Assembly (NCBI RefSeq): GCF_026914265.1
Contig: NC_069124.1
Coordinates: forward strand, 15,273,088 to 15,337,087
Origin: Mya arenaria
Taxonomy: Eukaryota; Mollusca; Bivalvia; Myida; Myidae
Direction: 5' to 3'
Length of the DNA: 64,000 bases
In this document: positions 24,120 to 37,258 of the stretch, piece by piece
Layout of the letters: every line of letters starts with the position of its first letter
Numbering within the stretch: the stretch's first letter is position 1
Translations under genes and position numbers: made by a program
The notes under the pieces: generated by a model
What the model was told of the DNA's origin: nothing
The model's database searches: none
What the model saw: the letters and a program-made list of their open reading frames with translations, nothing else

Positions 24120-27100
24120 ATGGTTGAAGGTAGTACCCAAGAAAGTACATTTACAAGTAAGTAAAATCACTGAAAATTAATTCCATGAATTGAACTGTCA
24201 TATCATAATCTCAGTGCTTAGTCTGTTTGGAAATATGCTTGGAATAATTTTTATAAACTGATAATTTATCTAATAACAGACACTGTGTTTGATTTATTAC
24301 ATTGAACTGCTATTAGATAAATTTTCAGTTTGTGTTTGATATCTACCAATGCCATAAATGCATAATTTTGTTCCTGTTGTGAATGATAAGAAATGTTGAG
24401 AACATAATACCTTCTGCATGTGAACAGTTTTTCTGTGTCTGTTTGTATGTAGGAAGTATTTTGTTTTCAGGATTATTTCAACATTGTTGATGTGGATGAA
24501 ATGTGCACTTAGCCATGCTTTTAATGGAATGAAAAATGTAAAAAACTAACAAGCAATATGTGCAGTTTTGTTAATAAAATGTTTTGTTTTAGAGTTGTGA
24601 GGAGTAACCTAGCCTATATAACCTGAAGCCTACCCAATATGCAGTGTGTTCTGCTCTGTCAATAACAAGTAAGTAATTTCACCAAATTTCATCAGAAACA
24701 AATCTCAAAGTTGCAATGAACAGTAAAGTTAACTCATCTTGGTACTTTAATATACTGAAACACTGAACCAACATGATTTGATTTTGCTCTTTTAACTTAT
24801 TTCACATTATGGTAGCAAAATAACAGCTATGTGTCAAAGAGATTCATGACATTTAGCATTTGTCATACATTTCACTCATTCAGTTGTCAAACCAAATGCT
24901 AAGTGTCAAATAGATTTATGATATTTAGCATGTGTCATACATTTCACTATATTATTTGTCAAACCGAAAGATGAATGTCAAATTATTTACACATGCTTAG
25001 CAGTTTATCATAAACTTTACTCATTTTATTTGTCAAACCAAAAGATGAACGTCAAATTATTTGAAGATGCTAAGCATCTTATCATACATTTTACTCTTTT
25101 TATGACAAATCGACTCACAAATTTAAGCAAACCATGTGACGATGTACAATTAATTTAGGGTGACGAGCTTTTTGGTTACCTCGCACAGCCCAACTAAAAG
25201 ACTTAAAGTATATCTATAAGTCTTTTAGTTTGGTCGGGCGAGCGAGCCAAAATCTCGTCACCCCAAAATATTTGTACATCGTCACTTTGTGTGCTTAATT
25301 TTGAGATTCAACTAAATCGTTCTAAATTCAATGTAAAAAAAAGTTTCATAAGGGGGGTACTCAGCGTGAAAAAACTACATCGCTTAAACGCAAATGCGCT
25401 TTGGTAGGTATATAGCTAAAAAGCGAATGCGCTATGGTGAAAATCCAAAGTCAAAAATTTTGAAAAATTTGAAAAGTTGTCAAAAAAATCATAATTTTAA
25501 GCACGTTGTTAGTGTACTGCTCTGTCATTTGTAAATCAAAACTGAGAGAATGGTTAATATGTTTTGAGACTAAGCATTTACAACTCACTGAAAATATTCT
25601 TTGGTGGTCAAAGACTTAATAGAAGTTAATTAGCCAGTGTTCATATTTAGTAAATGAAAATTAGTGAGTTGAAGCTTATATTGTTAAGTTTTATTGTATA
25701 TCATCTGGCAGGGAAAACAAGATCATTTAAGATTCATGTTTTTGGTGGCAAACAAATTGAACAAGTATTGTTCTTATTTTACTCATTGATGTTTTCATTT
25801 TTCAACAGAAATGGTTTGTTTTTTCAGCTCTGTATGGCTGGTCTGACCTCAGTGGAAGTTGTTCGTTTAAATGGTTTCGGGACATTGAAGTAAAACAACA
25901 CGAGGTAAAATACAAAGTGCTTATTTATTTTTTAACTTGTTTATCCAGTAGTATATGATAAAAAGTTTTTGAACTTGTTCATCCAGTATTATATGGTACA
26001 TACAACAATAATGTAGAATATTAAATCACTGAGTTGCGGCTTCTCTGAACAAACATCTGTTCACTTTATGTCCACAGTTTTTTGAGAAACAAACAGGGCA
26101 TCTGTTTTCCCAGTTTGTAGATTTTCTCGTTTTGCAGAATGTCCCACCAAGAGTGAAGGGCTGCCTGTTTGCTTCATATTCTCAGTCCTCCTCGCTGATG
26201 ATTTCTGAAGTCCTTACGCAGTCACCCCAGTCTTCAACCTCGGTTTTAACAGGTGATAATGTTTTTGAACCATAGTTCATTGTCATGTCATTGGAGTTGT
26301 TCAGCTGCTCCAGTTCTGACTGTAACTCTGTTTTGAGTACAGCAAGTCTAGCCTCAAGAATGGCAATTCTTTTAATTTTGCGATTAAGTCTCTCCATTGT
26401 ACAGATCATAAATTGCTGTAGGTTTCAAGTTTTGTAATGATATTAAGTATGTGTTACATATTAAATATGCACAAAAATAATGCATTCGATCTGCATTTCA
26501 CAAGTGTAAAACATCACAAATGAATGGTATTTCAATCTACTTTTTTGTCAAACCATATGACATTATTTGTTCATGACATTTAGAAATAGTCATACAATGC
26601 AAATTCTTCTAGTACACAATCGCAAATAAATAATTCTTTCAGTTGTCAAACCAAATGCTAAGTGTCAAATCGATTCATGACACTGAGCATTTATCAAACA
26701 TTTCACTCTATTATTTGTCAAACCAAAAGATGAACGTCAAATTATTTACAGATGCTAAGCAGTTTATCATACATTTCACTTTATTATTTGTCAAACCAAA
26801 AGATGAATGTCAAATTATTTGAAGATGCTAAGCATCTTATCATACATTTTACTCTTTTTATGACAAATCGACTCACAAATTTAAGCAAACCATGTGACGA
26901 TGTACAAATAATTTAGGGTGACGAGCTTTTTGGTTACCTCGTCCAGCCCAACTAAAAGACTTAAAGTATATCTATAAGTCTTTTAGTTTGGTCGGGCGAG
27001 CGAGCCAAAATCTCGTCACTCCAAAATATTTGTACATCGTCACTTTGTGTGCTTAATTTTGAGATTCAAATAAATCGTTCTAAATTCAATGTAAAAAAAA

Positions 27101-27520
27101 GTTTCATAAGGGGGGTACTCAGCGTGAAAAAACTACATCGCTTAAACGCAAATGCGCTTTGGTAGGTATATAGCTAAAAAGCGAATGCGCTATGGTGAAA
27201 ATCCAAAGTCAAAAATTTTGAAAAATTTGAAAAGTTGTCAAAAAAATCATAATTTTAAGCACGTTGTTAGTGTACTGCTCTGTCATTTGTAAATCAAAAC
27301 TGAGAGAATGGTTAATATGTTTTGAAATTAAGCATTTATCATTTTTGTAAAAATCCAATGTTATTAATGAAACCAAAATTTACCAGAGTAAACATTAATT
27401 TGCTATTGTATGTAAGAATGTTTCGTCTTTTACACTGTTTCATTTCATTTTTTTCAGATGAGATGCCATACACAGGGGATCCGACAGAAGACAGCAGACA
27501 GAATTCGTCAATGTATTTGA
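24120..27520 (+). CDS. possible small spliced gene, unrecognised
   Basis: Three pieces bounded by good splice sites join in phase: 24120-24156 (MVEGSTQESTFT, donor GTAAGT), 25828-25904 (LYGWSDLSGSCSFKWFRDIE, after TTTTCAG) and 27458-27520 (MRCHTQGIRQKTADRIRQCI then TGA, after TTTTTTCAG). They would encode about 58 residues with a basic end. A further GT-AG-bounded piece, 24593-24668, would not stay open and may be an alternative or non-coding exon. No domain recognised. The intron before the last exon contains an opposite-strand frame and both introns contain one copy each of a 690-bp direct repeat. A non-coding RNA is equally possible. Confidence 0.3.
24885..25575. repeat. 690-bp direct repeat, copy 1, with fold-back core
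   Basis: Nearly identical to 26640-27335. It begins with short tandem units (~73 bp, containing 'TTTGTCAAACCAAAAGATGA' and 'GATGCTAAGCATC'). The middle is an inverted repeat, about 25109-25312, with outer ends near 'GTGACGATGTACAA' and an inner perfect stem 'AAAAGACTTA...TAAGTCTTTT'. It ends with AT-rich unique sequence. The fold-back core looks like a MITE-type hairpin embedded in the larger duplicated unit. Confidence 0.8.
26027..26409 (-). CDS. unrecognised coiled-coil plus Cys/His-rich frame
   Basis: On the - strand, 26409-26182 encodes MICTMERLNRKIKRIAILEA... and LKTELQSELEQLNNS, a leucine-rich coiled coil followed by an acidic end. Directly beyond it, 26181-26027, the same strand encodes a Cys/His-rich stretch (GGTFCKTRKSTNWENRCPVC, FSKNCGHKVNRC) whose codon use also looks coding. 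Whether the two parts form one product, for example by splicing, cannot be decided. No family recognised. It lies between two 690-bp direct repeats. Confidence 0.35.
26640..27335. repeat. 690-bp direct repeat, copy 2, with fold-back core
   Basis: Matches 24885-25575 with only a few differences by eye. The fold-back core lies at about 26866-27070, with 'GTGACGATGTACAA' at 26893 and its complement ending at 27042. The two copies bracket about 1.07 kb holding a + strand exon candidate and the - strand coiled-coil frame. Confidence 0.8.
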
Positions 27521-28169
27521 AATGTCATTGTTTATTTGAAAAAAGTTACCTATCCACACTTGTTCGTTTTAAATTGCTGTATTATATGTGCTTTGTACCG
27601 TTGCGTTGTTTCATCAGTAATTCTCCAACACTTGTTTTTCGTGTTTTACATGAACATTGAAAATTTAACATACAGTAAATCATTTCAAAAAATAAAAATC
27701 AAATGGAGAAATACTGATTTATCTGTTTGCTTTTATGTTTGTGCTGTCTTGCTTACCCCAGTAACGCGGGTCTTGTTTGCTATTGTGAGTACTGTTGTTT
27801 GTTTTTTTGGCCATCCAAAGTATTGTTCACGAAAGATAACACATTTGTTTTCATAAAATTGGTTACATTTTGGTGTGTCGATTTTTTTCATTGAAACCAC
27901 AGTCAAACGGTTTTTCACTATATTTATTTATGAGAAACAGCCAGACTTGGTCACGGCTGAAACCGAGGAACATTTGTGATTGAACAAAATTTTAGCAGTA
28001 ATGCTGCTTGTAATTCATAAATTTATTAAGCTTTGGTCTTGTCATATTGATTACGATATTGGTTGGAGCATAACTTGGTAAATGGTAAACATTTTGATAG
28101 TGTACACAAGAGCAAAATGTGCACTGCATTCTAAAATGTTTCATCATTGCGAAATGCTGTTGACAAAAT

Positions 28170-28760
28170 GATTTGTTTGCTCGTGCCAGCATGGGTCGAC
28201 GAGATTCGTTTCTCACTGTCCTTTATGCGGCGGTTTAAGATGCAAGCCTGTTGTTTTGTCAATGTCTACAAAGTTCAGCTTGAATGAAAATTGAAATCAA
28301 TATTGCAAGATCAAGCACTTTTTTAAAAAAATGTTAGAATGTAGATGCGTTGTGAAATGTACTAGGCTCATTGCATTCTTAGTTTGGTTTCGAAGTGCAA
28401 AACTTCATTCATCACAAACATTCCTCTTGAACGACCGAACATTGATATGTGGCAATGTTTTCGTTCAGCAAAATGATTTGGCAAAAGTAATTTAAAGGCT
28501 AGCATGAGTATGGAGGTGTCGTTAGACCAGCTTAGTATTGGTGTACAGTGCCAATACTAGGAACCGCTCATGTTCACCATGTCACGCTACAGGCAATGAA
28601 AAATAGGGAGTGGCAACCTCTTTGTATCGCCGTGGTCCGACAGTCCACACAGTCTTTACAATGAGAGGGGAAACATAGGCAATCGGATGCTTCTTCCTAA
28701 GTGTGCCTTGTCGAGTAACTGCCTTTGGCGTAGCCTTTATTTTCAAATTTGTGAACAAAT
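28170..28760 (+). repeat. structured direct repeat, copy 1
   Basis: Aligns with 45540-45960 in the same orientation: 'GAGTATGGAGGTGTCGTTAG', 'ACCAGCTTAGTATTGG', 'GGCAATGAAAAATAGGGAGT', 'GGCAACCTC', 'GCAATCGGATGCTT' and 'GTCGAGTAACTGCCTTT'. It contains a clean stem-loop: AGTATTGG, a 9-base loop, then CCAATACT, inside an outer pair CATGAG..CTCATG. No long conserved open frame. It may be a non-coding RNA or a cis-acting region of the virus-like element. It ends about 180 bases before the Harbinger insertion. Confidence 0.6.
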
Positions 28761-28936
28761 AAAACTAGGTTAGGACCACATAATAGGGTTACGATGAAAA
28801 TTAGTTTTCCCTTTTAATGCTTGAAGATAACAGCCACTGGCGTTATACTTAAAAAAAATGGCTCGAAATACACATATCACACAAACATTCAACATTTTGT
28901 CAGCAGCATTTTTCATTTTTCAAAAAAAATACTCAG

Positions 28937-28990
28937 GGTCCGTATTACAGAAGCATCTTAATATTTATTTTAAGTAATATTTTATCCTTG
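28937..28990 (+). repeat. Harbinger left terminal inverted repeat
   Basis: Starts GGTCCGTATTACAGAAGC right after the CAG target duplication. It matches the reverse complement of 43458-43511 closely, with a few small differences. Confidence 0.85.
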
Positions 28991-29307
28991 AATAATTTCC
29001 TTAGGTAAGGAAAAAAAAGAAGATTTTCTTAAGTAGTATTCCTAAAAAATCTTAAGGAAATCGTTCGTAAAATATTCCTTATCTTTATTTTTAACCTTAA
29101 AAAATATCTATCCGCGTTTCTAAGGAACTTCGGTAATTCCGTGTCTAAATATAGAACGGAAATTGGAATTCCAATAGTTCGCCAACTAAATATAGAACCG
29201 GAAGCTGGAATTCCGGTATTTTCCAGCACAAAAATAGAACCGGAATAAGGAAGTGCGCACTAAATATATCGTGCAGACGGCATTTGTCATCGTTTACCTT
29301 TGTAAAT

Positions 29308-32300
29308 ATGGAAAAACAAGAGGTCAAGAAACGTTCTCCGAATTTTTCCCTGCATGATTGTATGCTGTTGGCAGAGGTTATGGGAGGACCAAGCGGAACA
29401 CAAAATCTAACCCGTTACCAATACGTGCATAGAAAGCACACACCCTGTGAGTATATCTGTACAACTAAAATATATCTAAGCAGTAGTCAGTGCCAACTGA
29501 CGGCAACTGTTACAATATTGCATCCTGACTGTACGAAACAGAACGAATGGATACTAAAGGACTAGTGATAAATCATCGCTAAATTATAACTACAGTAACT
29601 TCCAAATTGCATGTATACATGTTTGTATCACAGAGGCAGCAGAGTGCGTTGTTGATTTGACACACCCCTTTGACCACGCCCCCCCCCATTTTATTTTAAA
29701 TCCAAGTCTCATTTATAATGATGGTGAACTTGTTACTATTGATAACTTACAAAAACAATGTTTTTTGGAATTTTTATTCTGTTATCTTTGTAATGTACAA
29801 AGTTAAGATAATCAAAATTCCAACTACACACCCTGCCCCTGTGGTTTGTTCAATAGTCAGACCGAACAGTCGAAATATTGAGACTAGTGTGATCTTATGT
29901 GTGTATCAAAACTTTTTCACATACATTTTTTTTTAGCGTTGTATTAGAAAGTTTTGAATTTAGACACATTGAGTGCATTTTAAAGAGCTACAGACTCACC
30001 TATTCTTATTGTTTTTTTTGTTTTTGTTTAAGCTATTACAACAAAAACCAAGCGGTACATGTGGGAGGAGACCATACCAAAGATGTATAACGCTGGGTCA
30101 GAGTTCCCACGCTCATCCATTGATCTTCTGAAGAAGTGGGACAACTTGGTGCAGAGGCATAAAAACTTATACCAAGATTACATCCAAAATCAACAAAAAA
30201 CTGGTATAATTCATTAAATTCATTAAATGTATTTTTGTTGCTATTCATATTCTATGTTCAGTACACAAAAGTAATGCACTTTATGGATAAAATTGCTGTC
30301 AAAATGGCTTTTCTTTATATAAACTTTTATTCTTCATATTGTGTGTCATATAATTGAAGTGACAATCTTATTCAAAATCAATACATTCACATGTAAAACA
30401 TACATCACTTTTGACTGAAAAACCATACAACTACTTACTAAATAATGAATTTATAGAAAAAATTAAATACTGATAAGGCCAAAAAGAAAATGTTTGTTTA
30501 GGGTAACCTTCCCAAAATTTCTAGGTAGGGTAGGTAGGGATTTTTATTTATTTTTTTTTTTTTTTTCAAAATCTGTCGTAAGTTCAGAGTGTTTTCTTGC
30601 ACATGGCAGTCTTTCCTACATTACTGTCATTGCCTGACTTTGTTTCATCATATAAACAATAATTCTGATTAAAATCTGCATTTATCCGCCCTTCGTTACT
30701 CTCTTTTCGCTAACGAATACTTTTTTTGCTCAGAAACGGAAAAAAAAATAGTTAGGGTCAGCACATTTTTATAGGTAAGGTCGGGTTACCCGAAACAGAC
30801 ATATTTCTTTTTAAGGCCTAACAAGATTTTAACTGTATATTTAATAGCTGAAAGCGCAAAACAATATTAATGATTGATGAACGCTTAAAGATTTACTATG
30901 GTCTACTATAGTCTCACAAAGAAGAAATACCGTGTTTTATGCTTATTTCTTTCAAATTTAACTCGGTACCCTTCAAAAGAACCTTTGTGTTGGATTTGTT
31001 TATAAATACATTTATGACACTAGTAAGGAAAAGCATATGTCATGTGTTTGCAAATTTATCATTTTAATATTGCAACAGTTGATCATGTATCAAAAAATCT
31101 TAATACAAGGAATTACTATTGTTTATCCATTTTTTCGATTATGTTCCACAATGATAATCATTTACACTGCACTTATTCCAGGTGGTGGACCTAATGCTGG
31201 GACCATTGGTCTATTGACAGATGCTGTAATATCTGTAGTTGGGAAAAAAGCCTGCAGCCTAATTGGAATCTCCGCCCAGGCCGGAATGCCAATGGACTCG
31301 GGATTTCTACAGCTGCCCTCCAACAAGTAAACTCATTAATCGTTGCATGTATAGCTGTAATAGTTACCTCCCGACCATATTGAGTGTAACAGATACTGCT
31401 TTTGTTACCATTAAACAGCTAAATACTGGGATTTCTCGCTACCCATTTCTAATGTAAAAGCAGGGTTGGTTTCTTTTGCGATCAGATATGAGATTTTTCA
31501 CCATGTTGATTTCTAGCCTCTTACATTTTAAGCGAGTTGCAAACACCTTAACTTTAGAACCTCTCTTCTTATCCATGTTTCCTTAGTGCATCAGACTAAT
31601 ATTTTCATAGTATCATTCATATATAGAAAGACAACACTGCGATAAATAAAAAAATGCATTCATTCAAGTGTTTGTTATTGCTTATAAAATTGTAAAGATT
31701 AAATAAATAAAGCTAATGACATGTAATAACTAATGGGGTTATCATTTTTTAATTGTTCACCTGCAGCACATGCTCATAGATGAAACATAAATAAGCACTC
31801 AATTCTTCCAGGAGTGGGTGCATTAATAAGTATTAACACTGTACATACAAAGAACTTTTATAAAAAGAATGAAGTTACATATTTTTAACAAATTGTTCAG
31901 GTAGTGAATGCATCTTGATTGATTAAACTGTTTTCATAAATGTTTTATGTATCACAAACTGAACATTTTAATTTCATTGCAATCATAAACCAGAAAACTG
32001 TTTATATTTTTCAGTGTGTCTACAGGCATTTCCACAACTAATGGGAGTGATCTTAACAGGTAAAAGTATGGCTATAGTAAAAGCAACTTTTAAAATAAAT
32101 GTTAGGATTAAGAAACAATATCAATTTGCAAATATACTGTCTGACAGTTAAGTTAATATGTAAACTGGTTATACATATTATCAGTTATCTCATATTGATA
32201 CATTTCTGTTTAGATTGTGATGAAAGCTATCACTATATATAATAAATAGAAAATTTGTATCTAGTTCAAGTGAACAAAGGAAGAGGCCACAAGAACAACA

Positions 32301-33478
32301 ACAACAGGGCTATGTGAAAAGCTGAGAATGCAAATTCAAAATTCAAAATGCAATAATTTTATTGTGTGTTGTTTTTTTCCAACTACTTTAATTGTAAATG
32401 ATATCTGTATTTTATTATTTGTACCAAGTATTTATATCTCCTAAAACCATTACAGTGCATCAACATGGGGAATAAGTGCCAGTTCCAATGCAAGTCTTAG
32501 TGCCAGTGAAGACTTGGTTACAAATTACAGGTAACTTTTCAGGACTGTATCATTTATTATTATTATAAGGAGTTGCCAAAACGGTCAATTTTTGAGAGTG
32601 CATGTTAATGCTGAAATTCACTTGTGTGTGTATATATATTGGTCCAGGGCTGGTCATATTTTTCAATATTGGGTCAGCAAATATGTATACATGTAGTACC
32701 ATTTCAGGGTTTGCTCTCACCAGATATGGTTTCCTTTCCCCTGTATATCCCATAATGGGTCACCTTATAATCTCTGCAACTTATATTATACAATGAAGTA
32801 CAATTATACTTCAATAGTGGTTAAAACTTGCAGCTGTTATGTTCTTCATACATCAATATATTATAAGTCATTTTTCTCAAGCTATTCATTTTTAATGTAA
32901 TGAAATATTTTTTTTCTTTCAGCCCAGTTCAGATGGTGACAGACCTTAATGTGACCAGTGAGACATACAACATGTAAGTAACACATTCATGCCATTTTTT
33001 TTACTGCAAACTGTGTGAATAATGTCTATTCATAAAATGAAGTTGTAAACTTTTCATCAGCACATCATCCAATGATTTCAGGCCATGGCACAATCTAAAA
33101 CAAAGGATAAAAGTTGTCACTGTTAATAAATGAACTGTATATGTATGTACAAAGTAGAAGAAAGTCTCACAATCAATTCTTGTACTGTATTTATCAGTAC
33201 CAAGTTAACATATAATATGTTATTGAATGAAACTTTATACAAAATGCTTATACTTATATGGCAAACCTGTTTCTGTGGTAACTTTGTTTGGGGTGTTCAA
33301 ATCACCTTTAGTGATAGCTCAAGTTTCTTTTTATACTTGTAATTAAAACTGACTTATTGTTTGCAACAGTGACTCAGTGATCTGCACCTGTTCCTGCCAT
33401 ACTGTGATGCAAGGTTTGTGGGAAGAGAAGCTACGGCTCCAGATCAGGGTGCTCAAAAAACAGCTTGGCGAAGAATGA
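29308..33478 (+). CDS. Harbinger MYB/SANT-like DNA-binding protein, left copy
   Basis: Exons 29308-29446, 30033-30203, 31182-31326, 32015-32059, 32456-32530, 32923-32973 and 33370-33478 are GT-AG bounded and join in phase to 735 nt (244 residues). Exons 1-2 form a trihelix MYB/SANT-like domain: RSPNFSLHDCMLLAEVM, TKRYMWEETIPKMYNAG, then DLLKKWDNLVQRHKNLYQDY. The middle is Ser/Thr-rich and low in complexity. The end is a short coiled coil (LWEEKLRLQIRVLKKQLGEE). In Harbinger elements this second protein binds the transposase, carries it to the nucleus and recognises the ends. The frame looks fully intact. The gene is convergent with the transposase exon ending at 33957. Confidence 0.85.
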
Positions 33479-33956
33479 TTATAGCCTCGGATTCATTTGT
33501 ACTTTTAATGTTCAGGTATAAGATCATAATATATTTCACGGAGTGACCACCAAAATCTCTATTTCACAATTGGTGTAGCTCATCTGTGACATATTTGCTT
33601 CTGGGTTTACAATGTGAAATATTTTGCTATCTTACACTGAAATCAACACTTCTTTTATTATATGCATAAATATATGAGATAAAATAATTAAAATTTATTG
33701 GAAGTTTTTCAGGCAACCGGCCAAAATTTAGGCAAATGTAATGTCATTTCAGAATTGACATCATAAAAAGTGTGTACCAGCACTTTGCACGTTCATTTTG
33801 TATATGCATTTCCTTTCAGTAGGAGCTTGTTAAATTTAAAAAATTAAAGAATGGTATCAAAATGTTATTTCACCTATTGAAATATCCTTTTTAATTCATC
33901 GGTTAATCTCTATATATCATTATAGAGGATATAATAAAAAAACTTACATGTACTGC

Positions 33957-35266
33957 TTAAAAGTAGGTGTTGGCGAAGTAATCTCTGTACTGCATACCAT
34001 GTTGAGGAGCAATGTTGTTGTCCATGTTGTTAGCATTGCCGCCGTCATCAATCACGTCTGGCATTGGTATGTTCCGCGCTTTACAGATATTGTGCAAAAC
34101 AGCGCAGGTCAGAACAATTCTGTAATTTAGAGAAACAATGGAATGTTCTTATTCAGAAATTTAAGAACACTACTGTTCAATTTCAGAATAATTATGTTAA
34201 CACCGCAAATAACTTGTTTTCTTTAATGTTTTTGAATTAATGAATTGATACACTTTAATAGTATAGATTTTCAGTGATTTTTTGGGAGATTATTTTTACA
34301 GCCTGTGCCTTGCAATTTGGAAAAAAGGTTCACTTTGGGAAAAATAAACAGGTCACATTGGCTTAAGTAATGGCAAATATACATGTTTTTACCTTTTTAT
34401 GAATACATTATCATGTGAAAGAGTAAGTTTTGTAGAGATTTTGTTCATTTTCAAGAAATTCATTGTTTTTTTTATTTATTAAAGTAGCCTTCATTAATTA
34501 ACTTGGAAAAAATATATGATTTTGGTGGGGGGGGGGGGGAGGGGGGAGAATTACACGAGGGTAAACAGCCTTTAGAAGGCAGTAAATTGCAACCAAAAGA
34601 GCAAAAAAATAAAATAATTTGAAACAAAGCTGTTTCATATTATGTATTGAATCTAATAAAATTAAATGTAGTAAAAACCTAATATGAAAAAATCAGTTGT
34701 ATATTCAGATATTGTTTCAGAAAATGTCTGGTAATCCAGTATGTAAGTAAACATTGAAATCAACAAACCACACTGACCAAAAATAATAATAATACCATAA
34801 ATGTGTTTTTTAAATGGATTGAATTTACAAATATTGTCAATTTAATTTTGTAAATTTGAAAGGGTTCTTTCAACAACATTAAACAAAAAGGCTCCATACA
34901 TTGTCTAAACACAGTATTAAGTGCTTTTTGGTTATTTCAATGTATTAGGATTTGATTAACAGAGTGTTAAATAGTAAATACATGTCAGTACTGGGTGTTT
35001 GTATGTCAAAAGAAATCATTTTTAACTGAATCTTTAATCATATTAAGAGGGGTTAATGCACCCGGTGAAAGGTTGTTTTCATTTTCTAATTTAACATATG
35101 TTTGCATATATATATATAACTGGAACAGTGAGCTCATGAGTTGTATGTTTGACATGTTATGCTGTAACTTTGCTGGACATAACAAATGCAGGAATGAGTT
35201 GAATAAAACAGTATGTGTTCAGTAAATTTTCTGTGTCATGCTTATGTTTGTAACAGTAATGCTCCT

Positions 35267-35310
<44 letters not shown>

Positions 35311-37258
35311 TTTATTTAAAGAAGGTAACACATTAAGACATAGGCATCATATTATAAACAAACATAACACACGACTTATTTACAATGTGGCCTTCTGAAA
35401 GAACATACACACGCACACACACATAAATGCTTAGAATGAAAACGCAAGCATAAATTTATGTTATTTCAAAAGGGTACGTATTAAAATGTTATACGAAAAC
35501 ATAAAAAAACATGAATATAATACATTAATTATAAGATCAATGCCGAACAATACATCAATTTGTACCTAAAGGTTAACAAATCGTATCATTAAAATTTATT
35601 AACTGAGTAAGTAGGACAGTCACACATGTATTTAACACCTTAATCGAGATATATATAATGTAAAAACAATAGTCATGGAATTATGCGTACAATTCTTACA
35701 ACGGTTTTTGCAATTGATGATGTAAAAAGAACTTCTTGCAGCAGGCTTTAAATGTATTTTCCGTGTTCGATTTACGTATTCGTTCTGGTAAAGAGTTCCA
35801 AACTGTCCCGCTGTAGCATGCAAACGAGTGTTTCTTGTATTGAGTTTTATGTCGAATGTGGGCAATGTCTTGTCGCGTAGAAGATCGTAATCCATATCTT
35901 GTATTGTTTGATAACTTTATAATGTCTCTTATATAACTCGGTGTAAGATTGTTAATAGATTTATATACCATAACAGCCGTTTGATATTTGCAACGGTATT
36001 CAAATTGAAGCCATTCTAATTGTTTAAATAATTCATGCGATGGCGTTCTAATAGGCTTAAAGAGAATAATTTTAGCAGCTCTTTTTTGAAGCATGGTTAT
36101 TCGTTTCGTATGCGTTTGCTTGCCTTTCCCCCAAACACTACAACAATAGTCAAACATAGGAAGTATATACGATTTATAAAACAAATGTCTCATTTGATCC
36201 GTTAAAAAGTAATTAAGTCTTTTTAAAAGAGCTATCTTTGCAGTTACTTTCTTGCAGACAAAGTCAACTTGCAGGTTCCATGACAATGATGAATCAATAA
36301 CAATTCCAAGCAATTTCTTCGAAGTTACATTTTCAATAAGTACATTGTCTACGAAATTAAGCTTACACAAATACTTGCTTGTTTTTTAACTAAAAACTTT
36401 CCTTAAAGTTTTGGCCTAAAGTTTTGGCCTATGTATTTTGTCTAGGACACAATAGCTAAAATTTTCAGCTCAATGTCACCATAAAACGTTTGATATAAAC
36501 CTCCAAATCAATAGGGTCACCTACCCATAATCAACATGTCCATCAAGTTCCTGGGCCAAACATGTTCATTGTTTCATTAGGAACTACTCTTCTGACAATG
36601 GCCACATGCCCATACATCAGTTTTGTTTTTGTTTGAAAAAGTGCATGAAACTTAAAAGTATACTTTTTTATGCAATTTTTGTTTTGCATATTACTAATAC
36701 CTGCAAGCTTTTTCTGGCTGCACCCTAATTTCACCATGGAGAACACCGAATCGTCTTTTAAGTTGGCCTATGCCTCTCTCCACCTTGGCTCTAGTAATTT
36801 TATGGGATCTGAAAAAAAAAATATGTATATATATCATTACATATACATTGACGAGTGTAAATAAGATTATTTTCTTACCACTGCCATATCAAAGCAAATG
36901 CACCGTGAGAACATGTATGCATCAGTGTATTCAAAGGAGTTCAGAAAGAAAATAATGAAGAGGGCATTGTTGTTTTTAATTACTTTGATGAAGATATAGG
37001 TTTAGTTATGTCTCGTGAAAGCTTCTAGTGTTACAGATCACCTTATTACATGATTAAATTTTACAATTTTCTTTCAGTGTTGACAAATGTTTCAATAATT
37101 GTTCACTTTGTTTACTATATCAATGTCATGCAGAATAATTACATTTACCTGTTGTATGCTGTTTGGCTACCAGGCTGGGGATTGAGGTATGGGGTAAGTA
37201 GCCACCTTCGCCCAGCATATCCGCTGTCCCCAAGAAGATGTGGGACAATGTAATTAAT
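33957..37258 (-). CDS. PIF/Harbinger (HARBI1-like) transposase, C-terminal exons
   Basis: Three - strand exons join in phase: 37258-37149 (IVPHLLGDSGYAGRRWLLTP, with the second Asp of the DDE triad), 36808-36701 (ITRAKVERGIGQLKRRFGVL, with the catalytic Glu) and 34119-33957 (IVLTCAVLHNICKARNIPMP to the stop YFANTYF). This is the last ~125 residues of a DDE_Tnp_4 nuclease. Exons for the N-terminus (HTH and first Asp) are absent: sequence upstream of 37258 soon becomes the inverted right arm. The intron between the last two exons took a LINE insertion (35265-36390). The copy cannot encode a complete transposase by itself. Confidence 0.8.
35265..36390 (-). mobile_element. 5'-truncated LINE, RT C-terminal end with (TAA)n tail
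   Basis: A - strand frame, 36370-35696, encodes the C-terminal part of a non-LTR retrotransposon ORF2: SKKLLGIVIDSSLSWNLQVD, YKSYILPMFDYCCSVWGKGK, then the typical end RYGLRSS...WNSLPERIRKS. About 390 bases of 3' UTR and a (TAA)n run (35265-35310 on +) follow. The pattern fits the CR1/L2/Jockey-like group. It is dead on arrival (5' truncated) and sits in the spacer of the Harbinger palindrome, present once, so it inserted into the transposase intron or the spacer. Confidence 0.8.

Noticed and set aside
24885-27335. LTR retrotransposon bounded by the 690-bp direct repeats
   Set aside because: The 1.07 kb between the repeats has no reverse transcriptase, integrase or gag signal, and the repeats lack TG..CA ends that I can see.
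33948-34130. + strand 60-residue frame, mirrored at 38316-38498
   Set aside because: It is antisense to the last transposase exon, which has matching splice phase and HARBI1-like motifs.
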